Origin: Allium sativum
Lineage: Eukaryota; Streptophyta; Magnoliopsida; Asparagales; Amaryllidaceae
Assembly: GCA_030737875.1 (NCBI GenBank)
Contig: CM060911.1
Span: 99,344,599-99,408,598, forward strand
DNA: 64,000 nucleotides
Direction: 5' to 3'
The position numbers and the translations under genes are program-made. The notes below the pieces were generated by a model. That model did not search any database and was not told where the DNA came from. It was given only the letters and a program-made list of their open reading frames with translations. This document shows positions 1-11,028 of this stretch, one piece after another (position 1 is the first letter of the stretch; each line of letters begins with the position of its first letter).

Positions 1-354
1 AAATTTCACATTCATAGGGAAAGGTTCCCATTAATTTTATCAAAGATAAATTCTTGAATTTATTCTTTAATCTACTTTTGAATATCAATTCAAACTAGTC
101 GGGATTAGCGAACCTTACCGAAGTAATCATTTGTTTTAATTTCCCCATCCCAACCTATTCATCCCATGAAATAAAACTGGTTATACATCATATCTAACAC
201 CACGGTGTTATCGGTAAATTCAATTACCATTTCACGTTCAAATCTAATTAAAGATTTAACTATCGCCGGGAGCAAAACTGGCGATACTCCATTCTCGACC
301 ATTTCAATCTAATTAAAGATTCATTAAAACTCCACTTAGTTTTAATTGTTAACT

Positions 355-604
355 GGGTTAAAGAATCCGTGTCATTTAAAACACGGTTCACGATAAACCC
401 AAAGTCGCATTCATTAATTATCGGGTTAAAGAACAAGTATTATTTAAAACACTGTTCACGATAAACCCAAAAATCAATATCAATTCAATTCCAATTAAAT
501 ATTGTTTAATTGGTACACTTCATTAAATCTAAGTAAAAAGATTTAATCTTTTCTCAACTGGGTTCAAGAACAGTGTTAGTGAAGACACCATTCACGACAA
601 ACCC
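355..604 (-). repeat. Cluster of three GGGTT...AACCC hairpins in LTR F
   Basis: Imperfect inverted repeats of about 45 bp at 355-400, 423-468 and 560-604. Read on the minus strand each starts GGGTTTRTCGTGAAC-like, has a TTTTAAAT-like loop and ends GAACCC or TAACCC. The same hairpin occurs one to four times in every other LTR of the window, with paired base changes. Confidence 0.75.
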
Positions 605-1506
605 AAATCACGTTTGATATTCAATATAAGGCTCTGAATAGAAAATATATCGGCTTATATTCAATACCAAATTCTACGATTAACAAATGTCGTATTGGAA
701 GTAACGATATAAATATATATCTTTCAAATTTCCATAACAACACCTGTATAATCACGAATTCCAACATTGAAATATTCCGAAGACAATTTCGATTCAATTC
801 CACTCCAATGCAATCATTGGATATTCTGGTTATTTTCAAAACCATTTCAAATCCAATTTATTTATTTAAAAATAAATAGAATTATATTTCTAGTTCAAAA
901 CTAGTTCATTTCGATAAAAATATATTTTTATCTTTTCAAATATGGAGTTTTTCATCCCAATTCTTTCTAAATCATTTCTTATGATTTTACATAAATTATT
1001 ACTATTTTTAATAATTTTATCAAGGCCCGTACAGTCGATTTCCATCAATGACCATCGAACTGCACTTACAGCGACCTTTTTCGAATTTGATTTGGACATA
1101 ATTCCAAATCCAACCGTTAGATTTCTAATTTCTAGTATTCGTTAGAAAGCTCTTTTCGATACGAACCCAACGGTTCCGGTTTTAGGAGAATCCGACGGTC
1201 GGATCTCCCGTAATGTCCGTTTGAAATAAAAGGTCGAAATTCGCGAACTGCCGCGGCGCGACGCGTTCTATTCAGGCCATCATATTATATATAAAATATA
1301 TATAATATATATTTCGTCGATTTCTATTTAAAACGAATTATATAAATAGTTTTAAAATTCGTTTCAAAAGCAATTTCAACTTCCTTTTCAATTCAAATCA
1401 AAATTGAATTCTTCTTTATAAATTCGTTTTAAAAATTCATTTCTATTCAATTCAAATTTCAATTCAATTTAAATTCAATTCGAATTCGTTTTCAATTCAA
1501 TTCAAA

Positions 1507-1745
1507 TTGGTTTTCTATTCGATTCAAATCGAAATCGTTTTATATTCAATTCAAATCGAAATCGTTATATATTCAATTCATTTCGAAATCGTTTTATATT
1601 CAATTCATTTCGAAATCGTTATATATTCAATTCACTTCGAAATCGTTTTATATTCAATTCATTTCGAAATCGTTATATATTCAATTCATTTCGAAATCGT
1701 TTTATATTCAATTCATTTCGAAATCGTTTTATATTCAATATCGTT
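1507..1745. repeat. 27-bp tandem repeat in LTR F
   Basis: About eight units alternating TTCAATTC and TCGAAATCGTT blocks. The unit is a multiple of three, so every frame tends to stay open, and a 128-codon open frame here encodes only a 9-residue repeat. The homologous site of LTRs D1 and D2 is expanded with the same unit length in the opposite orientation. I regard it as a minisatellite, not a gene. Confidence 0.85.
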
Positions 1746-1880
1746 CACGTCAAAATGGCGTCAATCTAATCAACACGGCTTCATGTATTTCTATTTTCAA
1801 ATATTCTATTTCGAATATTTCGTTTCAAATATTTCTATTTCATATATTTCGTTTTCAAATATTTTTATTTCAAATATTTC

Positions 1881-2240
1881 GTTCAACACATGACTAATCT
1901 CAACGGATGAGTACAGTCAACACATGAACCTTTATATTATATTGATAAAGATGTAAATTTTGTTACAAAAATAATTCGTTCAACACATGACTAATCCCAA
2001 CGGATGAGTATAATCAACACATGAACCTTTATATTATATTATAAAGATGTAAATTTTATTATAAAAATATTTCGTTCAACACATGACTAATCTCACGAAT
2101 GAGTACAGTCAACACATGAACCTTTATTTTATATTATAAAGATACAAATTTTATTATAAAAATATTTCGTTCAACACATGACTAATCTCACGAATGAGTA
2201 CAGTCAACACATGAACCTTTATTTTATATTATTCTTTATC
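1881..2240. repeat. Four tandem ~95-bp units in LTR F
   Basis: Units start at 1881, 1978, 2074 and 2169, each opening GTTCAACACATGACTAATC. The first three are about 95-97 bp and the last is cut short near 2240. The core (TCAACACATG, seen as CATGTGTTGA on the other strand) occurs singly or in scattered form at the corresponding place in the other LTRs, so this copy has a private amplification. Confidence 0.85.
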
Positions 2241-3259
2241 TTCTAAATTGGAACGAGGCCCAATCAATCACCATATAAAATTAATTATATGGATTTTCAT
2301 ACATCACACGTATATAATAGCATTGAAAGTTAATCAAACATCAACCAAAGTGCACTACACTGTATAAGCATCAAATATAGATATCTAACGCATATAACAG
2401 CCTGTCAATCAATCGATCGACATATTTAATCAATCAGGATGAGTGAACTTCAAATTTCATCCAAACACCCGTATGGGGTTTCAAACAATCAAACACAGAT
2501 TTTATTTGTGCAGTTGGGCGATGTGTGAAATTTATCGTCCCAATCAATGTCATTCAAATAGGTGTACATAAACAAACCGTCCGGTTTGTAAATGAATATT
2601 TTATTTTATTCACTTTCACGTTAAAAATTATATTTTTAACGATAAAACATTTTATTTCGACATATGAATTTCTATTCAATTCATTTATTCAATAAAAATG
2701 ATATTTTTATTTTTCTAACATATTTTAGAAAATTTCGGCGGCATAACGGCACGATACTAGAAACGGGACGAGGCCTAGCCTTATCCCCGGTCTAGTGAAG
2801 GCCCACGCCATTCACACATCAATCAAATCCATTCAATTCACCAAATAATTCAATTCAAACCAATTAAACTAACCAACTACTCAACCAATCAATTTAACAA
2901 ACAAGCCATCCATGGTCTGTGGATGACGGGTGTCGGGTGCTACTAAGCACCGTCTGCATCCTAGTTTATATATATAAATAACTAGAATAAAGAAATTTGA
3001 AGGGTGAGAAGTTCTCACTTTGACTGGTTTTGTTTCTGAATCTCAGTTCTGTTCGGATTTGAAATTGCCTGAAATTCTAATTTTCTCTATTTCGGCTCTG
3101 GTCAGTTCTGAATTGTAGAGTTCGCCGACACGAGTTCAACGCAACTGACCGCTCATCTTTTCGGCCTCGTATGAAGGAGATACGGTGTCACACAGTTTGA
3201 ATTTCATAATTATATAATTAATTAATAATCATTTAATAATACCCTTTAATCAGCTTCTT

Positions 3260-3730
3260 CCCAAAACACAGGTCGTCGCTCCTCTTTGATTCACGCAACC
3301 TAGGGTTGCCTATCGCCGCCGCTAGGAGGGACCAGACCCGGATCCAAGTAGCTCACGTGGAGCGCCTTGGAGTGCGTCACCATCGGCCAAGAGGAGGGTG
3401 AACTCGGTGGGGCCCTGGCGAGGAAAATCGCCGGCGAAGTTGGCGCCTTTGAGCGTGAATAGCGAGCTCAATACCCCACGATAAACGATCACCCTAACAT
3501 GGATTTGAAGATCAGAAAAAGCTCTTTGATTTCCATTTTGAATTTTCAAATTTCATTGTAAAACGAGAGAGATCGGAGAGGATTTAAAATCGAGCAACAT
3601 CCGCCCTTCGTTGAAAGCTGGCGGCGCTAAGATTAGGGTTTTCTCGAATTATGATTGGCCCGACATTTATAATAATTATTTATTTTATTTTTAATTCCAA
3701 AAATACCCTCTCATTGATACGAACTCCAAT
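3260..3730 (-). other. GC-rich variable cassette of LTR F
   Basis: This GC-rich block sits at the place where each LTR of the family has a different GC-rich cassette, just downstream (minus strand) of the conserved 65-bp box. It contains ACCCTAATC (telo-box-like) near 3630 and a 75-codon minus-strand frame at 3322-3549 starting MKIQNGNQ. I do not recognise the frame. Nothing here resembles the cassettes of LTRs A, C, D or E. It may be a captured fragment of a host gene leader, but without a database search this remains inference. Confidence 0.5.
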
Positions 3731-3734
3731 TCCA

Positions 3735-3795
3735 ACCCTACGACTGTCGTCCTTAGCGTTTTACCCCCATCCCGGACACAATGGGATATGTTTCG
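3735..3795 (-). promoter_or_regulatory. Conserved ~65-bp LTR box (copy in F)
   Basis: The minus strand reads ATATCCCATTGTGTCCGG, then a G run, then GCTAAGGACGACAG. The same block occurs in every LTR here and, more diverged, in the solo-LTR-like element. It always precedes the GC-rich cassette, as a core promoter or upstream element might; the function is inferred only. Confidence 0.5.
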
Positions 3796-4571
3796 TTGGC
3801 CAATTCGACTGTTAGAGTCAGTTTTTCTTCAAATTAAAATATAAAACATTAAATTTCTATTTTGAACATACATTTTAATTTGCCGGGCCCACATACTAAC
3901 TCGAAAAAGATCCAGAAAAATTATTTCTAGCATCGTATCGACGATACGGTCCTAACAAAACTGATTTCGTCGAATTCTGAGACCGTTTGAAAAATGGCCA
4001 ATTTCCAGTCGATTAAAATCAACTGAAACTGGTCAAACGCGTTTTCCTTTGCCACGCTCACATATTGATTCGAAAAATTATGAAATTTGGAATCTAGCAA
4101 TAATTTGACACTGCGGATCCGACAAAAGTGGTTTCGTCGAAATCCGAGGTCGTTTGCAAAATTGCTATTTTTAAGGGCCTGAATTCCATAGCGACTATTC
4201 AGAATTTTCAACCGGACATATCTTTTGATTCTCGCTATGAAATCTCGATTATTCGGATTCGTTGGAAAGATATTCACAATTATATCCTATTATTTTTGGG
4301 TTCACTAAAATCCGGATTGTTTTGCACCCGGTACATTCAATTGAAGTTTGAAATCGAATTATCGAACTACCGCGCCATTTTCAATTCTATTTATAATTAT
4401 ATATAAATATTTATATTCTAACGACGACGCGTATAATATATACGTTCGAATTATATGCAAAATAAATCTCACGTCGATATTATTTAAAATAATTCATTTT
4501 AAATAATCAAAATTCGCTAAAATTGCCAAAATAAAAATTTTAAACTGGCCCAGAATTTGCGGGTTGTTACA

Positions 4572-5895
4572 TCAGGTTTTTAAACAAATTTAACTATGTA
4601 AAAAAAACAAAAAAAAAACAAAGAAGCATACCTTTTCGATTTCGTTTACTGGAGGGGGGGGGTTTGTTGTTCGCTGGTGGAAGCAGGGGGCGGAGGTTGT
4701 TGTCGCGAGAAGGAAAGGGGAAAAAGGAGAAGAGGGGCGGCGCGAGGAGGGGGCTTTGACGGAGGGCGCTCGTCGGTGGAGGTCGGCGAGGCTGTTTGGG
4801 GTGTGAGGTGGAGGGAATCTGACGCGGTGGCCCCTCCTGGGCGGCGCGCTGATCGAATCGGAAAAGGGGGGGAAGAGGGCGGTGGTAGCGGCGTCGTGGG
4901 GAGGGCGGCGGTCCTCCGCTGTTCCTTTTTTTTTTTTGATTTCTGTTTTCTTTTTACGGGGGGGGGGGGGGGGGGGCTGATATAAGGGAAGAGAAAAGGG
5001 TTTTTTTATTTAATTATTTTATTTTTGAAAAAGTTGACTTTTACATACGACCTCGAAACGAGGCCCACCGCCTGTCGTCCATAGCGTTTCACCCCCATTC
5101 CGAACACAATGGGATATGTATCGTAGGTTGATTCGATCATTTGAATCAGTTTCCGTTGAACTTTCATTTAAATCATTATATTGAATTTTAACCGTACATT
5201 TCGAATTACTGGGGTCACATACTAACTAGAAAAATTCTAGAAAAATATTTTCTAGCTTCGTATTGACGATACGGTCCTAACAAAACTAGTTTCGTCGAAT
5301 TCTGAGACCGTTTGAAAAATGGCCAATTTCCAGTCGATTAAAATCAACTAAAACTGGTCAAACGCGTTTTCCTTTGCCACGCTCACATATTGATTCTAAA
5401 AATTATGAAATTTGGAATCTAGCAATAACTTGACATCACGGACCCAACAAAACTGGTTTCGTCGAAATCCGAGGTCGTTTGCAAAATTCCCATTTTTAAG
5501 GGCCAGAATTCCATAGCGACTATTCAGAATTTTCAACTGGACATATCTTTTGATTCCCGCTATGAAATTTTGATTTTTCGGATTCGTTGGAAAGATATTA
5601 CCAATTTGATCCTAATGTTTTTGGTTTCACTAAAATCCGGATTGTTTTGCACCCGGTACATTCAATTGAAGTTTGAAATCGAATTATCGAACTACCGCGC
5701 CATTTTCAATTCTATTTATAATTATATATAAATATTTATATTCTAACAACGGCGTATATAATATACACGTTCAAATTATATTCAAAATAAATTTCTCGTC
5801 GATATTATTTAAAATATTTCATTTTAAATAATTAAAATTCGCTAAAATCGCCAAAATAAAAATTTTAAACTGGCCCAGATTTTCGGGTTGTTACA
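4572..5895 (-). mobile_element. Giant-family LTR fragment 'E'
   Basis: The minus strand starts at 5895 with TGTAACAACCCG, directly abutting the 3' internal end of the chromovirus. It runs 1324 bp through the 65-bp box (5059-5123), a C-tract and a GC-rich cassette, and stops where LTR F begins at 4571. It is the first fifth of a giant LTR; the rest would lie beyond F, outside the window. A family LTR in the position of the chromovirus 3' LTR is unexpected. Confidence 0.8.
4640..4980 (-). other. GC-rich variable cassette of LTR E
   Basis: GC-rich block with a long homopolymer (poly-G on the plus strand, about 4960-4978) and proline/arginine-coding-like simple sequence. On the minus strand it ends near a GGTATG, which could be a 5' splice site, followed by a T-rich stretch. 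Its sequence differs from all other cassettes. Open frames across it are by-products of low complexity. Confidence 0.5.
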
Positions 5896-6443
5896 TTTTG
5901 TCCCCGAAATCTCCAAGTTAGGAAGAACGTATCCTACCATCCATCATCCATCTACTTAAAACATCATCCACAAGTAACCATTGCCCTTAAAAGGATTCTA
6001 AATGCTGTATGAACATATGCAAAAGGTGTGTGTAGATGTACTTATCTAATGCGAAAATCAGGGGGTTACTGATTCAGCAAACCTCCTTAATGCAAAGTAT
6101 GTTAGTGAAATGAGTCCACATGTATGAAAATTCCTAACATAATTTATAATCTCTACATGAGTGCACATAACATTCATCCATATGCAACATCCACGTGATA
6201 GCATAACAAGTTTCATCCATGAATATGCAACATGAAAGTGTGTGAGCCGATCTTAGTGCCTAATGTGTATAATGCATCCACGAGTATCCACTTGCAAACA
6301 CTTGCAACCACTTGCAACCATCAAGCATAATATGTTTCAAATACATGTTTCATCCAAAGGGTTTCTACTTAAGGTTCTCATGACAAGGTTAAAGAGATAA
6401 CAAAATAAGCCGGATAAACATGGATATCAAAAAGGAAGATATG
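5896..6443 (-). other. Non-coding 3' end of the chromovirus internal region
   Basis: No open frame of note. The minus strand ends GGAGATTTCGGGGACAAAA immediately before the LTR start at 5895. Plant Ty3/gypsy elements often carry a GGGGACGAA motif before the polypurine tract, and the giant-LTR elements have TTCGGGGACGAAAAG in the same place. A typical G-rich polypurine tract is missing here unless GGGGACAAAA serves as one. Confidence 0.6.
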
Positions 6444-6741
6444 CTACTTAGGAAAGGAGATTGAGAATGTACCCTCAAAAAGGAATGGATAAAGCCCACG
6501 CATCTTCTCCTCGGTTTCCCAAGTTGCATCCTCATCGGCTTCACTCCACTGAACTTTCACCAATTTGACTTCTCGATTCCTTAACTTCTTGATCTCTGTT
6601 CCCAAGATACGCATCGGAGCTCTTCTCAAGGTTGCCTCTTTTTCTACCTCCACGTCTTCAAGAATGCTTGGTTCAACCACCTCAGCGGACTCATATAGCA
6701 CTTTCGGAGATGTGAGACATGAAAGACGTTATGCACTCTGG
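6444..6741 (-). pseudogene. Integrase C-terminal end and chromodomain-like tail (frameshifted)
   Basis: The frame 6701-6444 encodes a chromodomain-like tail: an ILGTEIKKLRNREV segment, then LVKVQW, then an acidic turn, ATWE and YPFLF. This is the pattern found at the C-terminus of Tekay-type chromovirus integrases, where it is thought to steer insertion towards marked chromatin. The preceding HVSHLRK motif, also typical, lies in another frame, so at least one shift separates it from the tail (about 6695-6710). A second shift lies near 6757. No functional product is expected. Confidence 0.8.
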
Positions 6742-7263
6742 CTAGCTTCTCGGGCAATCCACCTTGTAGGCCATCTTTCCAATTCTCTCTATGATAGGGA
6801 AGGGTCCTACGAACCTTGGTGCCAGCTTCCCAACTGCTCCAAAACGTACCACATTACGCAAAGGAGAAACCTTCACGAAAACCATGTCTCCCACTTCGAA
6901 TTCCAAATCTGCCCTTCGCTTGTCAGCATAGGATTTATGTCTGTCTTGGGTCGCTTTCATCCGTCTTCTCACCAATTCAACTTTCTTGGATGTGTCCCGT
7001 ATCATATCGAGCCCAAGTATAAGCCTATCCGTTGTCTCCCTCCAACAAGATGGTGACCTACACGGCCTCCCATACAAAGCTTCAAATGGTGCCATCCCTA
7101 TGCTGGCTTGATAGCAATTATTATAAGCAAACTCTACAAGAGGAAGGTGGTCTTCCCAAGTACCACCAAAGTCAAGAACACAAAGCCTCAACAGATCTAG
7201 CACTCTATTCACCCTTTCGGTTTGGCCATCCGTCTGGGGGTGATAGGCTGTACTCAGATTCAA
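6742..7263 (-). pseudogene. Integrase core, distal half
   Basis: Continues the integrase after an in-frame TGA at 7264-7266. It begins at the STAYHPQTDGQTER motif; the E of QTER is the third residue of the D-D-E catalytic triad. Then come FAYNNCYQASIGMAPFEALYG and the GPFPIIERIG region that leads towards the chromodomain. The frame is lost near 6757, where the codons after KMAYKVD shift. Integrase inserts the cDNA into the genome; this copy cannot. Confidence 0.88.
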
Positions 7264-8724
7264 TCACGTACCCATCACTTCTTGCAAACTATTCCAAAAC
7301 TGGCTAGTGAAAATTGGGTCACGATCGCTAACTATGCTAGAAAGAACTCCATGCAACCGCACTATCTCCCGAAGATAAATAGATGCTAGCCATGATGCGG
7401 TCCTCTTGCTCTTTACAGGAATGAAATGAGCACTCTTCGTAAGTCTATCAACTATGACCCATATGTTCGTGTTCCCTTTCCTTGACCTAGGCAATCCATC
7501 CACAAAATCCATAGAAATACTCTCCCACTTCCATTGCGGGACCTCCAATGGATGTAAGAGCCCACCTGGTTTCTTTGACTCGGCTTTCACTTGTTGGCAC
7601 ACCATGCACTTTGAAACATACTCTGCCACATCTTTCTTCATTCCAGCCCAAAAGAAAATGCGCTTCATATCTCTATACATCTTATCTCCTCCCGGATGTA
7701 TAGTCATCTTCGAGTGATGTGCTTCTTCGAGAACTTTATGCACCAAGTCTCCTACTTGTGGAACGCATAGCCTTCCATCATGCCTTAGCCAACCCTTATC
7801 ATCAATAGTATATCTAGCAAGGTGACTAAATGTCTCACCTCGAATCAACTTGTCCATGACTACGACTATCTGCGGATCTTCCTTCTGCGAAGCCCCAACT
7901 TGATCAAGAAGTGTGGGTCTAAGCTCAAGGGATGCTAATGAACCCGTCATCGACTCAACAGCCATCGTGAAATCAAAGGTTGCCAAGAACTCTAAGTTCT
8001 TCATCTCAATAAACAAGGGACTCAAAGTCAACCTCCTTCTGCTTAGTGCGTCTGCCACAACATTACCCTTACCAAGGGTATAAGCTATCTCGAAGTCATA
8101 TGATGCCAAGAATTCCATCCACCTTTGCTGCCTTAGATTCAGATCTTTCTGCGAGAAGAGGTACTTGAGTGACTTGTGATCAGTATATAACTCAATCCTT
8201 TCGCCTAGAAGATAGTGGCGCCAGGATTTGAGTGCAAAGACGATCGCCGCCAACTCCAAATCATGAGTGGGATAGTTCTTCTCATGAAATTTAAGTTGCC
8301 TACCCCCATAACATATCACTCTTCCCTCTTGAATTAGAACAACACCTAACCCCATGCCACATGCATCGGTGTACACGGTAAACATCTTACCGCCATCGGG
8401 TAATGCCAAAACTGGAGCTGTGGTAAGGGTTCTCTTGAGCCTTTGAAAAGCAAGCTCACATTCCAAGTCCCATGCAAAGACTAAGTTCTTCTTCGTCAAC
8501 TTAGTAAGAGGGGCTGAAATCTTAGCGAAGTCCCTGATAAACTTCCTATAGTAGCCCGCCAGACCGAGAAAGCTTCTTACTTCGGTTGCATTCCTAGGAG
8601 TCTTCCAGTCTTGAACCACAACCACTTTCGCGGGATCCACCTCTATGCCTTGCTTAGAAACTATGTGTCCAAGAAACCGAACCTCCCTTCTCCAGAAATG
8701 ACATTTGGAGAACTTGGCTTTCAA
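7264..8724 (-). pseudogene. RT thumb/connection, RNase H and integrase N-terminal half
   Basis: 486 codons open, in frame with its neighbours, bounded by a TAG (8725-8727) and a TGA (7264-7266). Residues about 1-110 are the end of reverse transcriptase ([12 protein letters not shown]). RNase H follows, with its acidic residues in YTDACG (D120), LELAA (E157), TDHKSL (D182) and ADALS (D225). The integrase zinc finger is H-H-C-C type (AHHSKMTIH ... CMVC, about 336-376). The first two acidic residues of the integrase core are in MDFVDGLP and SDRDPIFTS. Sequence quality inside the segment is good, so the element is not very old. Confidence 0.92.
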
Positions 8725-9909
8725 CTAATGCGCTCTAAGCGTATCCATCACTTCCTTGAGATGCCTAGCATGTTCTTCCTCATCCTTTGAGAAGATCAGA
8801 ATATCATCCACGAAAGCAACAACAAACTTGTTAAGGAACTCCCTGAACACCCTACTCATCAAATCTACGAAGTAGGCGGGTGCATTAGTCAAACCGAATG
8901 GCATGACAAGCCATTCAAAGAATCCATATGGAGTCCTGAACGCAGTCTTATCAATACTATCCTCAGCCACTCTAAGCTGATGGAATCCGGTGGCTAGATC
9001 GAGTTGAGAGAAAATAGAAGCACCAACAAGCTGGTCAAAGAGGTCATCAATCCTCGGTAATGGGTGCCTATTCTTCTTTGTCAGCTTGTTCAACTCTCGA
9101 TAATCAACACATAGACGTAGCGAACCATCCGCCTTAGTAGCGAATACCACAGGAGCACCCCATTCAGAAATGCTTCGCCTAATAAAATTCTTCTCAAGCA
9201 ACTCCTTGATTTGCTTACTGAGCTCCCTTCTTTCACGTGGGGCCATGTGCCTAACGGGCAATGATACTGGCTTGGCATTATCGACTAGATAAATGCGGAA
9301 ATCTATCTCTCGTTTAGGTGGTAACCCCTTAACTTCTTCAAAGACATCTGGATAGTCTCGGACCACCCTTACAGATTGCAGATCATCGTTGGACGAGTCA
9401 AGAGATTCAAGATAACATAACATGACGGGACCTCTAGGGTTACAAGAAATTTCTAGGGTATTACCGAGGCGAGTCATGAGCCTCACCACCCTATTCTCAC
9501 AATCGAGAATGGCTCCATAACTGGACAACCAATCCATGCCCAAGATCAACTCGTATCCCGTGAACCCGAGAACATAAGCATTACACGTGAATTCTACGGT
9601 CAAGATAGAAATCTTCAAATCCACACAAATCATAGATAGATGGGCGGAACCCCCAATTGGATTTGAAACACAAACGGGATCCTCAACTAGACTAGTACTT
9701 AGGTGCAAACTTTCAACAATGTCAGAAGAAATCAAACTATGCAATGCTCCAGAATCAAATAAGGTTCGAACAGGATAATAAGAAATATAAACAAGACTCT
9801 CTACAGAAATACTACCTTGGTCCTGAACTGGAGCAGTGTTGAGAGCATGCACTTGCCCTCCAGAAGGTCCTGCACGCTGATTCTGCCCTTGCCCTTGTCC
9901 TTCCTTCAT
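8725..9909 (-). pseudogene. Protease and reverse transcriptase (stop after the FVDD motif)
   Basis: 394 codons continuing the gag frame without a shift. An aspartic protease motif FDSGA is at residues 51-55. The LILGMDWL motif near 121-128 is characteristic of plant Ty3/gypsy proteases. Reverse transcriptase starts near residue 195 and carries [22 protein letters not shown] (catalytic D304), MPFGLTNAP and FVDDILIFS (catalytic DD 368-369). A TAG at 8725-8727 ends it where a Q codon is usual, which a single C-to-T change would explain. The methionine at 9909 is internal to gag-pol, not a start. Confidence 0.93.
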
Positions 9910-10830
9910 GGGGCAATCCTTGCTAAAGTGTCCAGTCTCTCCACAATGAAAGCATTCGCCCCGCTTCCTCTTCTTCTTTCTGCAATCCTTGGCTATGTGC
10001 CCAACAATCCCACAGAAGTTGCATTTTCTTGGGTCCTTCGCCTTGGCCTTGTTGCCCGTGTTGTTCTTGTTGTTCTGATTGCTCTGATTGCTCTGATTTC
10101 ATCCCCACTTGGAGTGTGTCTTCATGGCTTGAGTCTCATTAGCCTTGACTTCCTTCTTGCCATTCTTATCATCTCCTTGAAGCAATGCCATGTCTACTAA
10201 GCCTTCAAAAGTGGCTCCCATGGGTATATGAGATAGGGCAAAACCTTGTAATGGCTCATTCAACCCTCGTGCAAAGCGTAAAGCCTTCTTCTGGGGAGTA
10301 TTAACCATGTCCAAACCGAATCAAGCGAGCTAGTTAAACTCATTCACATACTCCCTCACTGTCATGTCCCCTTGCTTCAAAGATATAAACTTCTCCAATT
10401 GCAGATTCGCCTCAGCTGATGATAGAAACTTAAGCCCAAACCTCTTCCTAAAGTCGGCCCAAGTCTCTATAGGTCTAGTAGCATTGGTGACCTCCCACCA
10501 ATAAGCAGCCTCTTCTTTTAATAGCCATGCTGCCAATAAAACCTTTCTATGGTCTTCCACATCAAAGATAGCGAAGAGATCTTCAGTTTCCTTCAACCAA
10601 TTTCATGCCTCCACAAAAGTCTCCGTCCCAATGAAATTCTTGCCACCCATCGCCTTAAAGTCTTTGCAAATCTTAGCAAAATCTGCTTGTGGATTCTGAG
10701 GAGGAGGAGGAGGAGGGACCCCAGTTACGGTGGGGGTGTTTGCTGGGCCCACATTGTTGGCCCTAGCTTCCAAGTACCTCCGGAACCATCCGGGAATGGT
10801 CACTCCCTCGGGAAGGTTAAGATCAGCCAT
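9910..10830 (-). pseudogene. gag of the chromovirus, four in-frame stops
   Basis: ATG at 10830-10828 opens MADLNLPEGVTIPGWF, 198 bp downstream of the 5' LTR. The capsid-like core (Retrotrans_gag type) has AAYWWEV, WADFRKRF and a REYVNEFN stretch between about 10560 and 10330. Stops interrupt it at 10603-10605 (TGA), 10330-10332 (TAG), 10321-10323 (TGA) and 10099-10101 (TGA), all in one frame that also leads into protease. So gag and pol were one long frame, as in many plant chromoviruses. A proline run (PPPPPP) lies near residue 40. Gag would form the particle that packages the RNA. Confidence 0.88.
9913..10023 (-). other. Two CCHC zinc knuckles of gag
   Basis: [14 protein letters not shown] (10023-9982) and [14 protein letters not shown] (9954-9913), both C-X2-C-X4-H-X4-C, separated by a lysine/arginine-rich linker. 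Such nucleocapsid knuckles bind the element's RNA. Both are intact, but they sit between the in-frame stop at 10099 and the protease. Confidence 0.95.
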
Positions 10831-11014
10831 ACTGAAAAAGGAAAAGATAGATTTAGAACAAGGAAACGAAGGATAGTGCTAATGGCTTTTGGGGAATAGC
10901 CTTTTAAAATAACTAGACTTTTCTTTGGAAAATACTTAATTGGTTTTGAAAATAGTTTTTTTTTCAAAAGGTAAGTTTTAACAAAACCTTTTGCTCAAAT
11001 CTTGTAAACCTTAT

Positions 11015-11026
11015 GCTTTGATACCA
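11015..11026 (-). other. Primer-binding site of the chromovirus
   Basis: The minus strand reads TGGTATCAAAGC, two bases after the LTR end at 11029. It differs by one base from the TGGTATCAGAGC of the giant-LTR elements and corresponds to the 3' end of initiator tRNA-Met. Confidence 0.85.
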
Positions 11027-11028
11027 AA

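Larger units (their letters stand above)
1..4571 (-). mobile_element. Giant-family LTR 'F', 3' part cut off by window edge
   Basis: On the minus strand this begins at 4571 with TGTAACAACCCG, the LTR start shared by the family. It then runs colinearly with the plus-strand LTRs: the 65-bp box at 3735-3795, a GC-rich cassette, the GGTGC...GCACC hairpin near 2945, and three GGGTT...AACCC hairpins at 355-604. Position 1 corresponds to about 17640 in LTR G, so roughly 1.9 kb of its 3' end lies outside the window. It interrupts LTR fragment E at 4571/4572. The adjoining bases TCAGG (4572-4576) would be one copy of a target duplication, but the other end is not visible. It has its own GC-rich cassette and two tandem-repeat expansions. 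Confidence 0.85.

Noticed and set aside
1881..2240. CRISPR-like array of ~95-bp repeats
   Set aside because: Units are contiguous with no spacers, and the setting is a plant LTR.
3322..3549. 75-codon frame in the F cassette as a host gene
   Set aside because: No recognisable domain, single copy in the window and inside an LTR. Kept only as a possible captured fragment.
6565..7056. 163-codon plus-strand frame over the integrase
   Set aside because: Antisense shadow of the chromovirus pol gene; the minus strand carries the recognisable integrase motifs.
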